Assembly: GCA_009869945.1 (NCBI GenBank)
Contig: WIXG01000080.1
Coordinates: 186,001 to 250,000, forward strand
Length of the DNA: 64,000 nucleotides
Reading direction: 5' to 3'
Origin: Mesaphorura yosii
Taxonomy: Eukaryota; Arthropoda; Collembola; Poduromorpha; Tullbergiidae
The notes under the pieces were generated by a model. That model worked only from the letters and a program-made list of their open reading frames with translations. It did no database searches and had not been told where the DNA came from. The position numbers were made by a program, and so were the translations under genes. Positions 37,801-47,855 of this stretch are shown here, in pieces. How positions within the stretch are numbered: the stretch's first letter is position 1; every line of letters begins with the position of its first letter.

Positions 37801-40800
37801 ACCAGGACCACCCCGCCTCGTCTAGTTCCAGTGCGCGGGCGGGTGAAAGTGGCAGCAGCAGCTCCAGTGTGTGTTCCTCGGGTGGTGAGAGCGGGAAGAA
37901 CAAGAGCAAGGTGATGATCATCTCCGGTGACAGTCAGAACATGGTTGTCGACCTCACCGCCGTGCCCTCGGAACTCCGGACAGCGATCATCGCCGGCACG
38001 ACGCTCATGCAGCTGCCCGCCACGACTGACTTCCGCCAGCACCCGCACCCACACCAGCTCGAGCCTGGCTACACGCTCATCACCATACCGCCAGAGATTC
38101 GGGGCCAACTCGGCGGTGGCAAAGGGGGCGACGGTGACGAGGAACGGCTGCAAGGCAAATTCTCCCGGCATAACCTGACTCAGATCTGGAACGTGATGCA
38201 GGCGAATCTGATGGGCGGTGGAGGAGACGGCAACCGGAAGAAGAAGGACGTGACGACGGTGCTGCCCTTCCACCCCAACCGCGACGCTCACGTGAGTCTT
38301 TAACCAGTCTTTAATTGCCCATTTGCACATCATTTAACGAGTCGTCATAAAATGATAAAATGCGGAATGCTGTAGCAGCATGCTGAGATTTGCAATCACA
38401 ACACGGTCGACGGTCATCGCTCATCGCATTTCGCGTTGTGATTAATATTGGTAAAGACCTTTGCGCGTACTCGCTAAGTGAGATTTAATTCCTCGCCATT
38501 GCATTTATTAAACGACGACGAGGAATTCTTTCGCGTAATGAGGCAGAGGAGAGCTGAGGACGCGGATTTCATTATCATATTATCATTAAGGAGGGTCCGA
38601 ATCTCGCCGGCGCTGCGAGGCGCAGATGCGTGGTGACTTTGAGCGCTGAGATGTGACTGTGGCTGTGTGATCTATTCAGCTCTTTTGTTGCAGTGTGATT
38701 AAAGCCAAGCCACCGGCCTAGACACAGATAACTTGCTACATTATTTACATACGGCACGGCGCATGCATGAATAGGAGTGTTTCGATACACCTGTTGCAGG
38801 CCACGCTGTAATTTATGCACAAAAACAAACAGGCAGTCAACAATGTGCTCGAACCGTGTGAGAATGATAATTAATCAGTACACAAAGCACGGAGCAGCAT
38901 GGCTCGAGCTTGAGAGCTGTGCTGAGTTGCGAAGTATCAATAACCACATTAAGACATCAAGATAACAGCGACAGAGATGAAATTCCTTCAGCGGCCTTGC
39001 CAAGCCTTCACCTTATTCCACTCTTGTGCTGTGCTTTTGTATCTTGTCCAAATAAGTCAGCGCATTAGCAAGAGCCTTTATCTCGTATCGCGTATCTCTC
39101 TTTATCACTCTGACAGCCAGCCAACGGCGACAGTCCGGGCCTGAACTTGTACTCTTTCTTTATTGTAATTTGCCAAATTCTGTTATATTCCATCCAATTA
39201 CCAAATTCCAATTCCAAATTGCAGTGGTTAGTGATTAGTGATCATTCTAAACTTGAAAACCACTTTTTCTGGCTTTCGTGCCCATTCTCGCAGCCACAGC
39301 CCGTAATTTGCTTGGTTCACTTGGTTGATAATGAAATTTTGTGCATTTTAGCAGCTGCATTTTTTCCAAGTCATGAAGTGTTAATTTATCTTCTGCAAAA
39401 CGGTGGCTGGCTTCCTTCTCGTCTCGTGTGGAGTTTTTTGCGGAGATTCACGTTCACGATGCAATTTAAATTAAATCTAATTGATGATTGTACGCGCATC
39501 TTTTCCTGGTTTTTGAGTGGCTCAAGTACTGCCGAGTCTTAAGTCTTTGTTTTGTTTAATTATTTACCCACAATTCATAATTCATGATGCCAGCAATGCC
39601 TCAGTCAGGCAGTCAATGACCACAAACACATAGACGAAATTCACGTCACGCGATGAGTTGACATTTTTATTCTGTGTTTTCAATCTGCACAATCTAATCT
39701 CCATTGATCTCAGTCTGATTAATTGGTGCTGTGGACACCTAACAAAGAGATAAAGAGCTTCCAGGAAGCCCCAACACACGATGACGGCATTTCACTCGCT
39801 TGGAATCCCGACATTCTGATTTGGCTTTGGACTGACAAACGATTCCCTTCTGTCGTCGTTGTTTTTGCAGTCTTTTTGCTTTTCTCGCTTCTTCCATTCA
39901 CGACTCACGTCTCTTTATCATCTTTCTTTGAGCAAATACGATAAGCCCATGCCATGCATTAGCTCGCATTCGCACTCGCAAGGCTAGCCTTTTCGAGTGA
40001 GTGATTCCTTTATTCGAGTTATTTTTTGTGTCTCGTCGAAACGCAAGCGACGCACGAAGGTTTGGAGTCAAAGCACAAAAGATTCAGACTTTTTGCAACG
40101 CGTTTGCAAAAAAGATTTGCATTGGGATTTTGCACGCCTTGGAATTTGGCTTTTTCTCGTTTGTGTTTTTTCTTGACAAATGCGCGTAATTGCTTAATCA
40201 AAGGAATTCGCAGTCTTTTGAGCCGTCAGTCAGTGTGTCAAAGACTGTAAGCACGGATGAATGAATGCGAAGTACGGACGAAGGTGAGAAAGTCATAAAA
40301 TCTGTGGCATAGCAGTAAAAAACGAATCAATGCTAAGCCCAGCTCCACATCCATCTTCGGACTCGTTTAGTATTCAGTTTTGCCAGGAGCGCATTGCGCA
40401 TCTTTTTTTGCGCGAGATGCCCAATTTCGTCGTTCATTCGCTGTAACCTTTGCGCACTGTTCAAGGGCAGGCACAAGTCGCCGTGTTGCCGTGTTGTTGT
40501 GCATCGAATCCTGTCATTCGTCTTGTTTTCTCGTAGTCGCCATCAAACTGGCTGGCGACTCGGCGTCACGCGTCTGGTTGACTTTATTGGCCTCATGCCG
40601 TAATGATGCGGTTTTGACAATTAATTTGCATGTGATTACGCACATCCTCAGTCATCTGCATAATCACAGCCAGCTTCCATCACGATGATCAGCAATGACA
40701 TTTGAAGGAGTCTCGTGCCTCACTCTGACAAATGTCACCAAAACCCAAAATAGCGACACCTGAAGGTTTTAGTCCCTCACAAGTCACAATAACAAGGAAC

Positions 40801-42691
40801 TTTATTGGCGGAGCATAGCAATTAATCTCGCTCACAGATTCCTTTGACTCGGCATGACACTGTGCAAATAGCGAGAGATATTTTATTGCAATCTTAAACT
40901 CGTATTCGTATGCTAATTTGATATTTACACAGTTTCAAGGCGAGGGGCTGCTGCTTGTTTACAAACACAGGCCCATGCCCAAAACGGAACAGCACAGCAG
41001 AGCAGCGGCGAAGCAGAAAGAAGCCCAATTTGCGATCATAGACGACTTGAGGAGATGAACTCAATCTCAGTTGCTCAATTAACGACGCTAAAATGCATTT
41101 AAATCCTCAAATTAAATTAAAACGAGGGATTTCCATCCTATTCATTTTCTTGATGAATTGCACCGCGCTCTGTCACGATTCTTGTTAGCCATGACGTGTA
41201 TGCATGATGTCACGATGGTGCTGAAAAGATATGAAATGAGGATTCACCTTGGCGGTGCGTTGGCTTTGCCGCGTTGGTCATTAATACAGATCACGATCTC
41301 ACGCACTGGTGTAAAAATAAAATTGCAGAAAGAAAGCAACGGCACTCGAAACAAAAGCGGGCTGATGTGGCCAGGAGTTTCGCTAATGAGACTGGGCCTT
41401 GGCCAATGTCCTGGCGAATTTTCGATAAAATTAGGAAATTACTGTCAGGCGAGCGATGGCAAATTGTGACATTCGATTCGTGTAATGAATCCTTCACACT
41501 TGTACAGAATGTGTACTTAAATGCTAATGAGACTCGCATCTCAGCCAGCTCAATGCACTTGGGAGACATTCAACTGTCATTGTGCGTCTTGCTGCGTCTT
41601 GATCTTGGTTTTGATTTTGGCATGGCGCGATGCGCTGATTGACAAAAGATCTTATCTATGCATTATTACATAAACGTGGAAAGATACACATCTCACAATG
41701 GAAACGAACAATGCAATGCGACGGTTTGATTTTACGTGTGAAAGGTCACATTCGTCAAATGCTCAATTTGCCCGTAAAATATTATTCATGACGAGCGGCG
41801 ACCTTCTCAGGTATACTTTGCCCTTTGATACGTTTTTAATTATTTTGGGTGTAAAATGAGCAATTTGAGACGAAAAGCGAAACTCGATTCATGAGGAACA
41901 CTTTTATTTTTATGGTCGCAATGCGAAACAATGGACAATGAACAGTGAGCAATGAAGTGGCTGCCTTGACCTGGTCCAATCCAAGCCCAATTCTAACGCA
42001 CACGGGACTCATGCACATAAGAAAGATCAAGGTGAATGTGGAGTTTTTATTCGATATTGCACTTTTGTAGTGCTGGGATTTACGACCGTGTTGCGAGTAA
42101 TTAATTGCACATGCGAATCAGACATTTTATGGAGCCATAAAATGAAAAGTGCGAGTCTGATTTATGTTTCCTCATTCATTCGAGCGCAGAAGGAATTTTC
42201 CAATGATCCTAAATTCGCACTTGGCGAGGCGAAGTCAGGCAGCTGAGGACGGCGAGGAACGCGTGTACGTGCGGATGCTCGCGCTCAGGCGAGGCACCTC
42301 GCAAACCTGATTTTTTTTTATTTAATTGCATTTTGATGTGACTCTAATTGACAAACGCCCACTTGGTCGGGTGGTCGTCTTAATGCCTGACTGAGATTGA
42401 GATACAAAAAGCAAATGGCAGTCTTATGTAACTGCTCGCTTGATTGATCTCGTTTGTTTTTTTATGATTTTTTGCGCATTTTCTTGTGTGTTTCAATTGC
42501 AGACTACTCCCGACTTCACGCTCGAAGGTCACCGACTGGCCCTGCAGGCGAAGCGAGTGCGGAATGGAAAACGACGGCGGTGCCTGTGTCGCCTGTGCGG
42601 AATGCTCGTCTTTCTCATCTCCTTCCTCGGCGTCATCGTCACCCTCTCGCTCATCTACACCAACGGAAGAAAGTACTTTGGCTCCGCGTAG
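34815..42691 (+). CDS. Unrecognised tail-anchored membrane protein, long isoform
   Basis: I do not recognise this family. Exons 34815-36791, 37551-37643, 37710-38291 and 42503-42691 join in phase 0 throughout and give about 946 residues. Most of the protein is low-complexity: Ser, Pro, Gly and Asp-rich, with a proline run near 35605-35630. Two similar short segments, HPGYVKSIIL and NSQYVQSIRI, suggest a repeated motif. The well-ordered part is the C-terminus: TTPDFTLEGHRLALQAKR, a basic stretch, a Cys-rich CLCRLC (possible palmitoylation), and one membrane helix at about residues 917-937, followed by nine residues. This is the layout of a tail-anchored or type II protein with a large cytosolic part. 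The acceptor at 42502 follows a 4.2-kb intron. The start is the ATG at the left end of the long open frame. Function is unknown; a cytoskeletal or scaffold role would be a guess. Confidence 0.7.
37237..37275 (+). promoter_or_regulatory. Internal core promoter: TATA box and TCAGTT initiator
   Basis: TATAAAA at 37237-37243 is followed by TCAGTT with its A at 37271, 34 bases from the first T of the TATA box. TCAGTY is the known arthropod initiator consensus. A separate ATG exon opens 50 bases further on, at 37321, preceded by an in-frame TGA, so this exon cannot be an internal continuation of the long isoform. The element therefore supports an alternative promoter inside the gene. Confidence 0.55.
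37321..42691 (+). CDS. Unrecognised tail-anchored membrane protein, short isoform
   Basis: This is an alternative form using its own first exon at 37321-37473. The exon encodes 51 residues rich in Tyr, Asp and Ser (MASPEYYYEYAPYADYDN...) and then splices to the shared exons 37551-37643, 37710-38291 and 42503-42691. The frame is phase 0 at every junction and the product is about 338 residues with the same C-terminal membrane helix. The donor at 37474 (AAG|GTGCTC) is weak. An in-frame TGA lies just before the ATG, which marks this as a first exon. The promoter with TATA and initiator directly upstream agrees. The short form keeps the Ser/Gly-rich linker and the conserved-looking C-terminal half, but lacks the 659-residue N-terminal region. 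Function is unknown. Confidence 0.6.
38292..42502 (+). other. 4.2-kb intron before the membrane-anchor exon
   Basis: The donor CAC|GTGAGT and acceptor TTGCAG|ACT are both in phase 0. The intron separates the disordered cytosolic part from the exon coding for the membrane helix, so skipping or premature polyadenylation here would release a soluble form. No gene, RNA or repeat was recognised inside on either strand. Confidence 0.5.
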
Positions 42692-42822
42692 CAGCAGAAG
42701 ACAATCAGTCAGCTAGCCAATAATTATTTACCAGTTTTACTCTTGTTGAATTTGCAATACTCGCTCCCGTACCTCTAAAACCCCTGAATTGCTTCCTACT
42801 TCTAGAATTAAGTAGCAGTTGT

Positions 42823-42828
42823 AATAAA
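42823..42828 (+). terminator. Polyadenylation signal of the tail-anchored protein gene
   Basis: AATAAA lies 132 bases after the stop at 42689-42691 and only 26 bases before the stop codon of the convergent SLC17-type gene. Cleavage 10-30 bases downstream would place the plus-strand mRNA end at or inside the end of the minus-strand coding region. Confidence 0.6.
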
Positions 42829-42853
42829 ATTGCATATTGCCTCTCCCGTCATG

Positions 42854-44443
42854 TTAATACTTCTCGGGCTCCACATGTTTCTTCAAATCCACGATCGTGT
42901 CTGTGATGCAGCTCCCGGCACGAGACTTTGCGGGCGTGGGCTTGGCTCTGTTCCAGCTCTGCTCTTTGCCTGTTCCAAAGCAGAGGTACACGAAGTTTCC
43001 GAAACACTGAATGCATGCGCAGGTGATGAAAACTTTCCTCCACTGCCCGATGCTCGCGTCGCCCTTCAGAATCACACCAGCCACGGCGGGAGACAGGAAC
43101 CCTGGAATGGTCGCGAGTGTGTTGGACATGCCGAGGAGAACTCCTGCAAAGTTGGGTGCGATGTCGATGTGGTTGCAGAGCACGCCTCCATACACTCCGC
43201 CAATGAACCCGACAGCCAAGGTGAGCAGGAACACAGTCACCACGTAGTTGCAGCCCGAGTACGCCACACCGATCGACATGGCCGCGGAGACCCACATTGC
43301 AAAGGTCATGTTGATCTTGCGTACGGTGGTCGTGGTGACCAGTCCGCGTGCCACGAGCGCGTCGCCCATGTAAATGAGTGCGAGGGAGATGAACCACGAG
43401 AGGAGATGCGGGGCAGCCGAGATCCAGGCGTTGTTCTTCATGTCAAAGTGGAGGGCCGACTTGAGGAAGCTCGGGATCTCGATGAGCATTGTGTAGTGCC
43501 CCCACGTGCAGCACGGATGCGTGATAAGGATCGCCCACACTCTCGGGCTGCGCAGAATATCCTGCCACGGAGTAGGAATCCGCTCCTTGTTTGCCATCGA
43601 ATCTCCGATCTTGGTTTTGATGTAGTTGAATTCCACCTCGGAGATGGTCGGGTGCTCGTACGGACTTCCAAAGCACATGATGGCCCACAGGAAGAACCAA
43701 AAGATCGTGATTCCGCCCGTGATGTAGAAAACGGCCTCCCATCCCATGAAGTGAGTAATGTACCCGGAGATCAGCAGCGTTATTGCCGAGCCGAACGGCA
43801 TACCTGCGTAGATGAGAGTGGAAAAGCGCCCTCTCTCTTCGGGTGGAATCCAATGGGCGATGATTGAATGTGTGGCGGGGATGGTGATTCCTCCACAAAG
43901 TCCCTGCACCACTCGGATGACCACCAGCCACTGAGGGCCAGCGTAGGACAGCACTGGGATGAGGAGCCCCGCAACGGCTGCGATGAGTTGTCCGAAGCCG
44001 AACAACCACTTGCCACCTAGGCGTTGAGCCAACATCCCGCCGGGAAACATGGTGCACAAGTAACCCCAAAAGAAGGAGCCGAGGATCAGCGCCTTCGTGG
44101 GCTCGTCCCAGTGGAATTCTCCCGTCTTGGCAATTCTTCGTAACACGGGTACCGTCGTATTGCCGGGGTTCTCATCGTGGTAGAGAGCCTCGGAGGGGCA
44201 AATCTCCTTCGCAGTTAGCTCTTCTCCGCCGGCGGAGTCCCCCATGGACGTTGCAGATGTTTCGTCCACACCGGCCATCGTCGTAGAGTTGATCATGGCC
44301 ACAATGGCAATCGACAGGTTGAACCGCATCGCGTAAGAGAGTGCAATGCCGACGAAGGCGAGCAGTGCCAAAATGTGGCGTTTGCCAAAGCCCGAAGGAT
44401 TGTCCCATTTCTCTTCTGGAGCGACCCAGGCCTCGTATGCCAT
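42854..44443 (-). CDS. SLC17-family anion/phosphate cotransporter (MFS)
   Basis: This is a 529-residue major-facilitator transporter of the SLC17 type, the family that includes sialin, vesicular glutamate transporters and insect 'inorganic phosphate cotransporters'. It likely moves organic anions or phosphate across plasma or vesicle membranes; the exact substrate cannot be told. The coding region is a single open frame without introns. Seen in it: a first helix with SYAMRFNLSIAIVAMIN, a large first extracellular loop with N-glycosylation sites (NTT, NST), FHWDEPTKALILGSFFWGY, GGMLAQRLGGK (the loop 2-3 motif of the superfamily), the VVQGLCGGITIPATH segment, an IPPEERGRFSTL loop, and about twelve hydrophobic helices. 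The C-terminal tail is charged. The start MAYEAWVAPEEKW gives a cytosolic N-terminus of normal length. A minus-strand initiator-like TCAGTC lies about 45 bases upstream (44485-44490). Confidence 0.9.
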   Translation of the reverse strand: MAYEAWVAPEEKWDNPSGFGKRHILALLAFVGIALSYAMRFNLSIAIVAMINSTTMAGVDETSATSMGDSAGGEELTAKEICPSEALYHDENPGNTTVPVLRRIAKTGEFHWDEPTKALILGSFFWGYLCTMFPGGMLAQRLGGKWLFGFGQLIAAVAGLLIPVLSYAGPQWLVVIRVVQGLCGGITIPATHSIIAHWIPPEERGRFSTLIYAGMPFGSAITLLISGYITHFMGWEAVFYITGGITIFWFFLWAIMCFGSPYEHPTISEVEFNYIKTKIGDSMANKERIPTPWQDILRSPRVWAILITHPCCTWGHYTMLIEIPSFLKSALHFDMKNNAWISAAPHLLSWFISLALIYMGDALVARGLVTTTTVRKINMTFAMWVSAAMSIGVAYSGCNYVVTVFLLTLAVGFIGGVYGGVLCNHIDIAPNFAGVLLGMSNTLATIPGFLSPAVAGVILKGDASIGQWRKVFITCACIQCFGNFVYLCFGTGKEQSWNRAKPTPAKSRAGSCITDTIVDLKKHVEPEKY

Positions 44444-44648
44444 CGTTTCAACTTGAGGAAGTGTTTGTCAAAGGGATAAGCAGTGACTGAAGTCACGAAA
44501 TCGAAATCCGTTCTTATTACCGTTCCGATGAGTGCAAAAATAGACAAACTTATGTTGTGTGGACAGTAATGGCCAATTATGAGCATTTATAAGCACCCGA
44601 CATTTTTGCATGCATGTCAATTATCTGAATTCTTAAGTTGGCGGAAAT

Positions 44649-44654
44649 TTTATT
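44649..44654 (-). terminator. Polyadenylation signal of the allergen-repeat-like gene
   Basis: On the minus strand AATAAA occurs about 60 bases past the stop codon at 44715-44717. It gives a short 3'UTR, as is common for highly expressed secreted proteins. Confidence 0.5.
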
Positions 44655-44714
44655 TCACATTCAATATCGTCGGCGCGTGGGACCTTGCATTGCATGACGC
44701 ATGCAGTTGACAAC

Positions 44715-45582
44715 TCAGGGTTGTTCGTGGAGTCCGAAGAAGATATCCAAGATCCCCAGAATGAGCTTTGGTGGAACTCCGACTGCCTCCATTCGCTCTC
44801 CCAGGTCGATTGCAGACGGTTTCATGATGAAGCTGTGGTACGAATCAATCACGTCCTGATCACGAAGTCGCATGACGAGGGCCACAAATGATTCGTCTGT
44901 GGCGAGGATGTCGAGGATCAAGTCGAGCATCTTCCATATAGGCACAATCCTCGACACGATCTCTGCAATGGCTTCCTGGTCCTCCGGCGTGCATTCATCC
45001 TCCGCCCGAGGAGCGGCGGCTGGGAGCTTTGAGACTGGAGCCGCAGCGATTTGGAAGCGCTCAGTGTAGGGAAGGTCGGGCAACTTCATACCAAGAAGCA
45101 GATGAATCAGACCGACCATGTCGTACACGTACTCCCAGCCGTTGGTGGCGATAAACTCAAGCACGGCCAAAATGCCGGGTTCTCCCCAGAAGTCGTCGAT
45201 CACCAACTCGAACTCGGGCCCACGGAAGTACTCCCACATCTCTGCGCCACACCCGCTCTCGTAGTTAATGAGCTCGATGGCTGCCTCCAAGTTGATCATT
45301 CCCATTAGGGCCTCCAGTGACGGGAGCAGGTCGTACTCGCCATCACGAAGTGCCGTGGAGCGAGCGGCGTGACGAGATCTCGCGTCGGAAATCAGCTTCT
45401 TCATGTCATTGCGAATTCGAGCGTGCTCCTCGCCTGCAAGAATGTGAACTCGGCTTCTTAAATCTAAACTTAGATTGTGATTTTCTATTTGTAGTAATTG
45501 GCTTACTGTGTCGTGCATTCGGTGACGCAGCAAGACAGAAGTTCAGGCTGACTAAAATGGCGAAGGCTGTGTTGAACTTCAT
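44715..45582 (-). CDS. Secreted protein related to the insect allergen repeat (G12/Bla g 1-like) family
   Basis: Exons on the minus strand are 45507-45582 and 44715-45433, giving 264 residues; the phase-1 intron uses A|GTAAGC and CTTGCAG. The first exon encodes a clear signal peptide (MKFNTAFAILVSLNFCLA). The body is mostly helical. It contains LLPSLEALMGMINLEAAIEL, an EYFRGPEF segment, then EFIATNGWEYVYDMVGLIHL ending in GMKLPDL. This order of short helices fits the insect-allergen-related repeat (Pfam PF06757), known from microvillar or midgut proteins such as Bla g 1. A second, weaker helical half follows a Pro/Ala-rich linker (VPIWKMLDLILDILATDES). The family is known to bind lipids and to be shed into the gut lumen; that role here is inferred. 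The assignment is by pattern, not by search. Confidence 0.65.
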
Positions 45583-45979
45583 CGTGTCACTCGAATTCTA
45601 AGCACTATTCTTGACTGATTGAAGGTCGGGAGTTGAATAATTGACTGGTTGCCACGCGTGGGAATAAAAATAGTTCGATGTCACCTCACTTGCTAACGAT
45701 GGGCTTGAGCCACTGAAACTAAGCTGTCGGACTTAACTTATCGGTTCTGCCATCATTTGCTTTGCTTTGTATGTTGCAATAGTTTTGTTCTGGTAATACC
45801 TTTGTCACTTGTCATCGTATCAATCAATACACAAAGCACTTGAACACTGGACCCACACTGCACTTGTAGACTGGGCTTAACGCTGCTTCAGAAACCAGAT
45901 TTTTCGCAGGAATTGCCGTTTTCACACGCGGTATGCATGGAAATGGAAAGTCCGTCGATCCATTTTGGCGACAATGAGC

Positions 45980-46786
45980 CTATGAAGAGCCTATCAGGAG
46001 TAATGGGTCGTGATTTCCAGCCTCAGGCACCGGGACTGCTGACACAGCGACCAATGCCGTATTTGGGTTCATCTTCGCACTGCGTTCGGGTCGATGCCGG
46101 CCTTGCAACTCCTGCAATTGTTGTCCGTAGTCGCGATTTGGTTCGTAGATCCTCTTCAGGAGTCTTCTCTCTTCCGCCTGCCAGTCGTGCTCGTAGTCTA
46201 GCCTGTCATCTGCCCAGTCCTCTTCCTCGTCACTGTCCTTCCACAGCGACAAGAATGACTTCAACTTACCCTTATGATGATTGTGCTTGTATTTTCCTTT
46301 GTGGTAGGGTTTGTGATGCGGTTCGTGGCACGACGAAATCAGTTTGACGTACTGCACCTTGTCCTTCTTGAAGAGAAGTCCAAACAGTCCTTGGAGTAAG
46401 GTGACCAAGCCAATGAGACCGAGGAGAAGGAGAATCAGGGGAATCAGGAGCAGGAGGGGTAGCAACATGAGTAGGAGAGCGGGCAGGTTTCCCAGAGACG
46501 CCAGCAAGGAGCTGAGAGTGGTCAGGATCGTGTTGATAGCGTTCAGAATCTGAAGTATCGTCCCAATCCCAATCTGCTTCCCTGCTTCGGCTGGAGTAGG
46601 AATGTCACCACCACTCTCACTCCAGTCAATTTCAGAATTAGCCCCAATGTTAACTATAGAAGCCTCCTGCTCTTGTTCGTATTCTCCCGCCGGTCCTGTC
46701 GGTACGACACCATTCCTATGACGTCCAGAGTGGATGCAAGATGCCAAGATGGTCAACACGAGAAGGAAAGGGAAGATGAGCTTCAT
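45980..46786 (-). CDS. Unrecognised secretory-pathway protein with Leu-rich hydrophobic core
   Basis: I do not recognise this protein. The start at 46786 is chosen because MKLIFPFLLVLTILASC is a good signal peptide; the open frame continues upstream to 46981, but that part looks untranslated. The product is 268 residues in one exon. After an acidic segment comes a very hydrophobic block (about residues 75-130) of Leu, Ile and Gly, with runs such as LLLMLLPLLLLIPLILLLL. It is followed by a His/Lys-rich stretch (HKPYHKGKYKHNHHKGK), then an acidic and Arg-rich tail with WKDSDEEEDWADD. The core could insert in membrane or self-associate. A perfect donor-like GGTAAGT (46264-46270) lies within the His/Lys-rich part, so a spliced form ending elsewhere is possible. 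The layout vaguely resembles arthropod cuticle or silk-gland proteins, but no family can be named. Confidence 0.55.
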   Translation of the reverse strand: MKLIFPFLLVLTILASCIHSGRHRNGVVPTGPAGEYEQEQEASIVNIGANSEIDWSESGGDIPTPAEAGKQIGIGTILQILNAINTILTTLSSLLASLGNLPALLLMLLPLLLLIPLILLLLGLIGLVTLLQGLFGLLFKKDKVQYVKLISSCHEPHHKPYHKGKYKHNHHKGKLKSFLSLWKDSDEEEDWADDRLDYEHDWQAEERRLLKRIYEPNRDYGQQLQELQGRHRPERSAKMNPNTALVAVSAVPVPEAGNHDPLLLIGSS

Positions 46787-47855
46787 CGTCAAAGATTGAG
46801 AATAGAATGCGAACATTAACTTCCGTGTCATCATTTCTCCCGTCAAACGGGGCTGCATATTGCCATAAACAACTTTCCTGCAGTCGGAAGTCGTGCATTG
46901 AGTGGGCACAACTCTATAAGTTGAAGCCAAATCTTTCTCATCGGAGACCGAGCAAAGTTGGGTAAACGTGACGCAAGTCAACAGACGTCAAACCAGCTAA
47001 ACCGTAGCACGACAAAATCTTTCCGTAAAAAATCCCTCGGTGACATAATCCCTCTACGACAAATCCCTTCGACAAACACGAAGGCTTTAGGGGTAAGAGG
47101 AAGGACAAGAAAGGAAGAGCCTGTGAACTCGGCTACCCGGCACAAGGCGGGATTGTTAATTAGGCACACTGTTTATTGAAAATTGGAATAAGCCGAGAAT
47201 GCAAGAGTTTTTATAAAAATTCGAAACGTTATAAAAGAACAGAGTTATAAATTTTTTAAAATATAAAACAAGAAATACATAAAATTTGAACAGTAAATGA
47301 GTTAAATATGTATGAGTAATTATAAGTTAAACAGACTAGTTATACGTTAAAAGCTGTTCACTCTACAAACTGAATGGTGTGTCCAGTGGCTAATGATGAA
47401 GACTGAACTCGATTTTGAAGGCTGAAGCCATATTTTATTGCACATTTTTGGAGGAATTTTGTCGTAGGGAGATTTTGTCTATGGGAGTTTGACGGAGGGA
47501 TTCTGTCGTGGATTCAGCTAAGCTATTCTGATTCGGCGTTTTAAAATAGAGGGCAGATGGTCATTTGATTCCTGATTGCTGCTTCACTTATTCGGTGAGA
47601 AGCTGATAAGCTAAACATGATTTTAATTTGTAAATTGACGAAAATTCCCCGAATGAGGTGCGGTTGTACATGCTATCTGAAAAATCTCAAGCTCAAATCT
47701 CAACAGGCTCGGTCATCTGTCATCAATTTGTGATATTATGGTCATGGGTTTTTAATTCTTCAATGAAAAAAGTCCATAATGATTCAGACTGCGCAGCGCC
47801 CATTTCCAATTAAGTCGTCATTCTGTCGGTGCACACAAGACTAAAATAAATCAAA
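46787..47855. other. Divergent intergenic region
   Basis: This roughly 1.1-kb, AT-rich region lies between the minus-strand hydrophobic-protein gene and the plus-strand esterase gene and must hold both promoters. A TATA-like CTTATAGAG (minus strand, near 46914) could serve the left gene. No clear TATA was found for the right gene. No other gene is seen. Confidence 0.4.

Noticed and set aside
42830-43867. Plus-strand open frame of 345 codons
   Set aside because: It lies antisense within the intact SLC17-type coding region, has His/Arg/Asp-rich composition expected from reading codon-biased sequence backwards, and shows no family resemblance.
45980-46981. Starting the hydrophobic protein at 46981
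   Set aside because: The extra 65 residues precede a typical signal peptide and look like translated 5'UTR.
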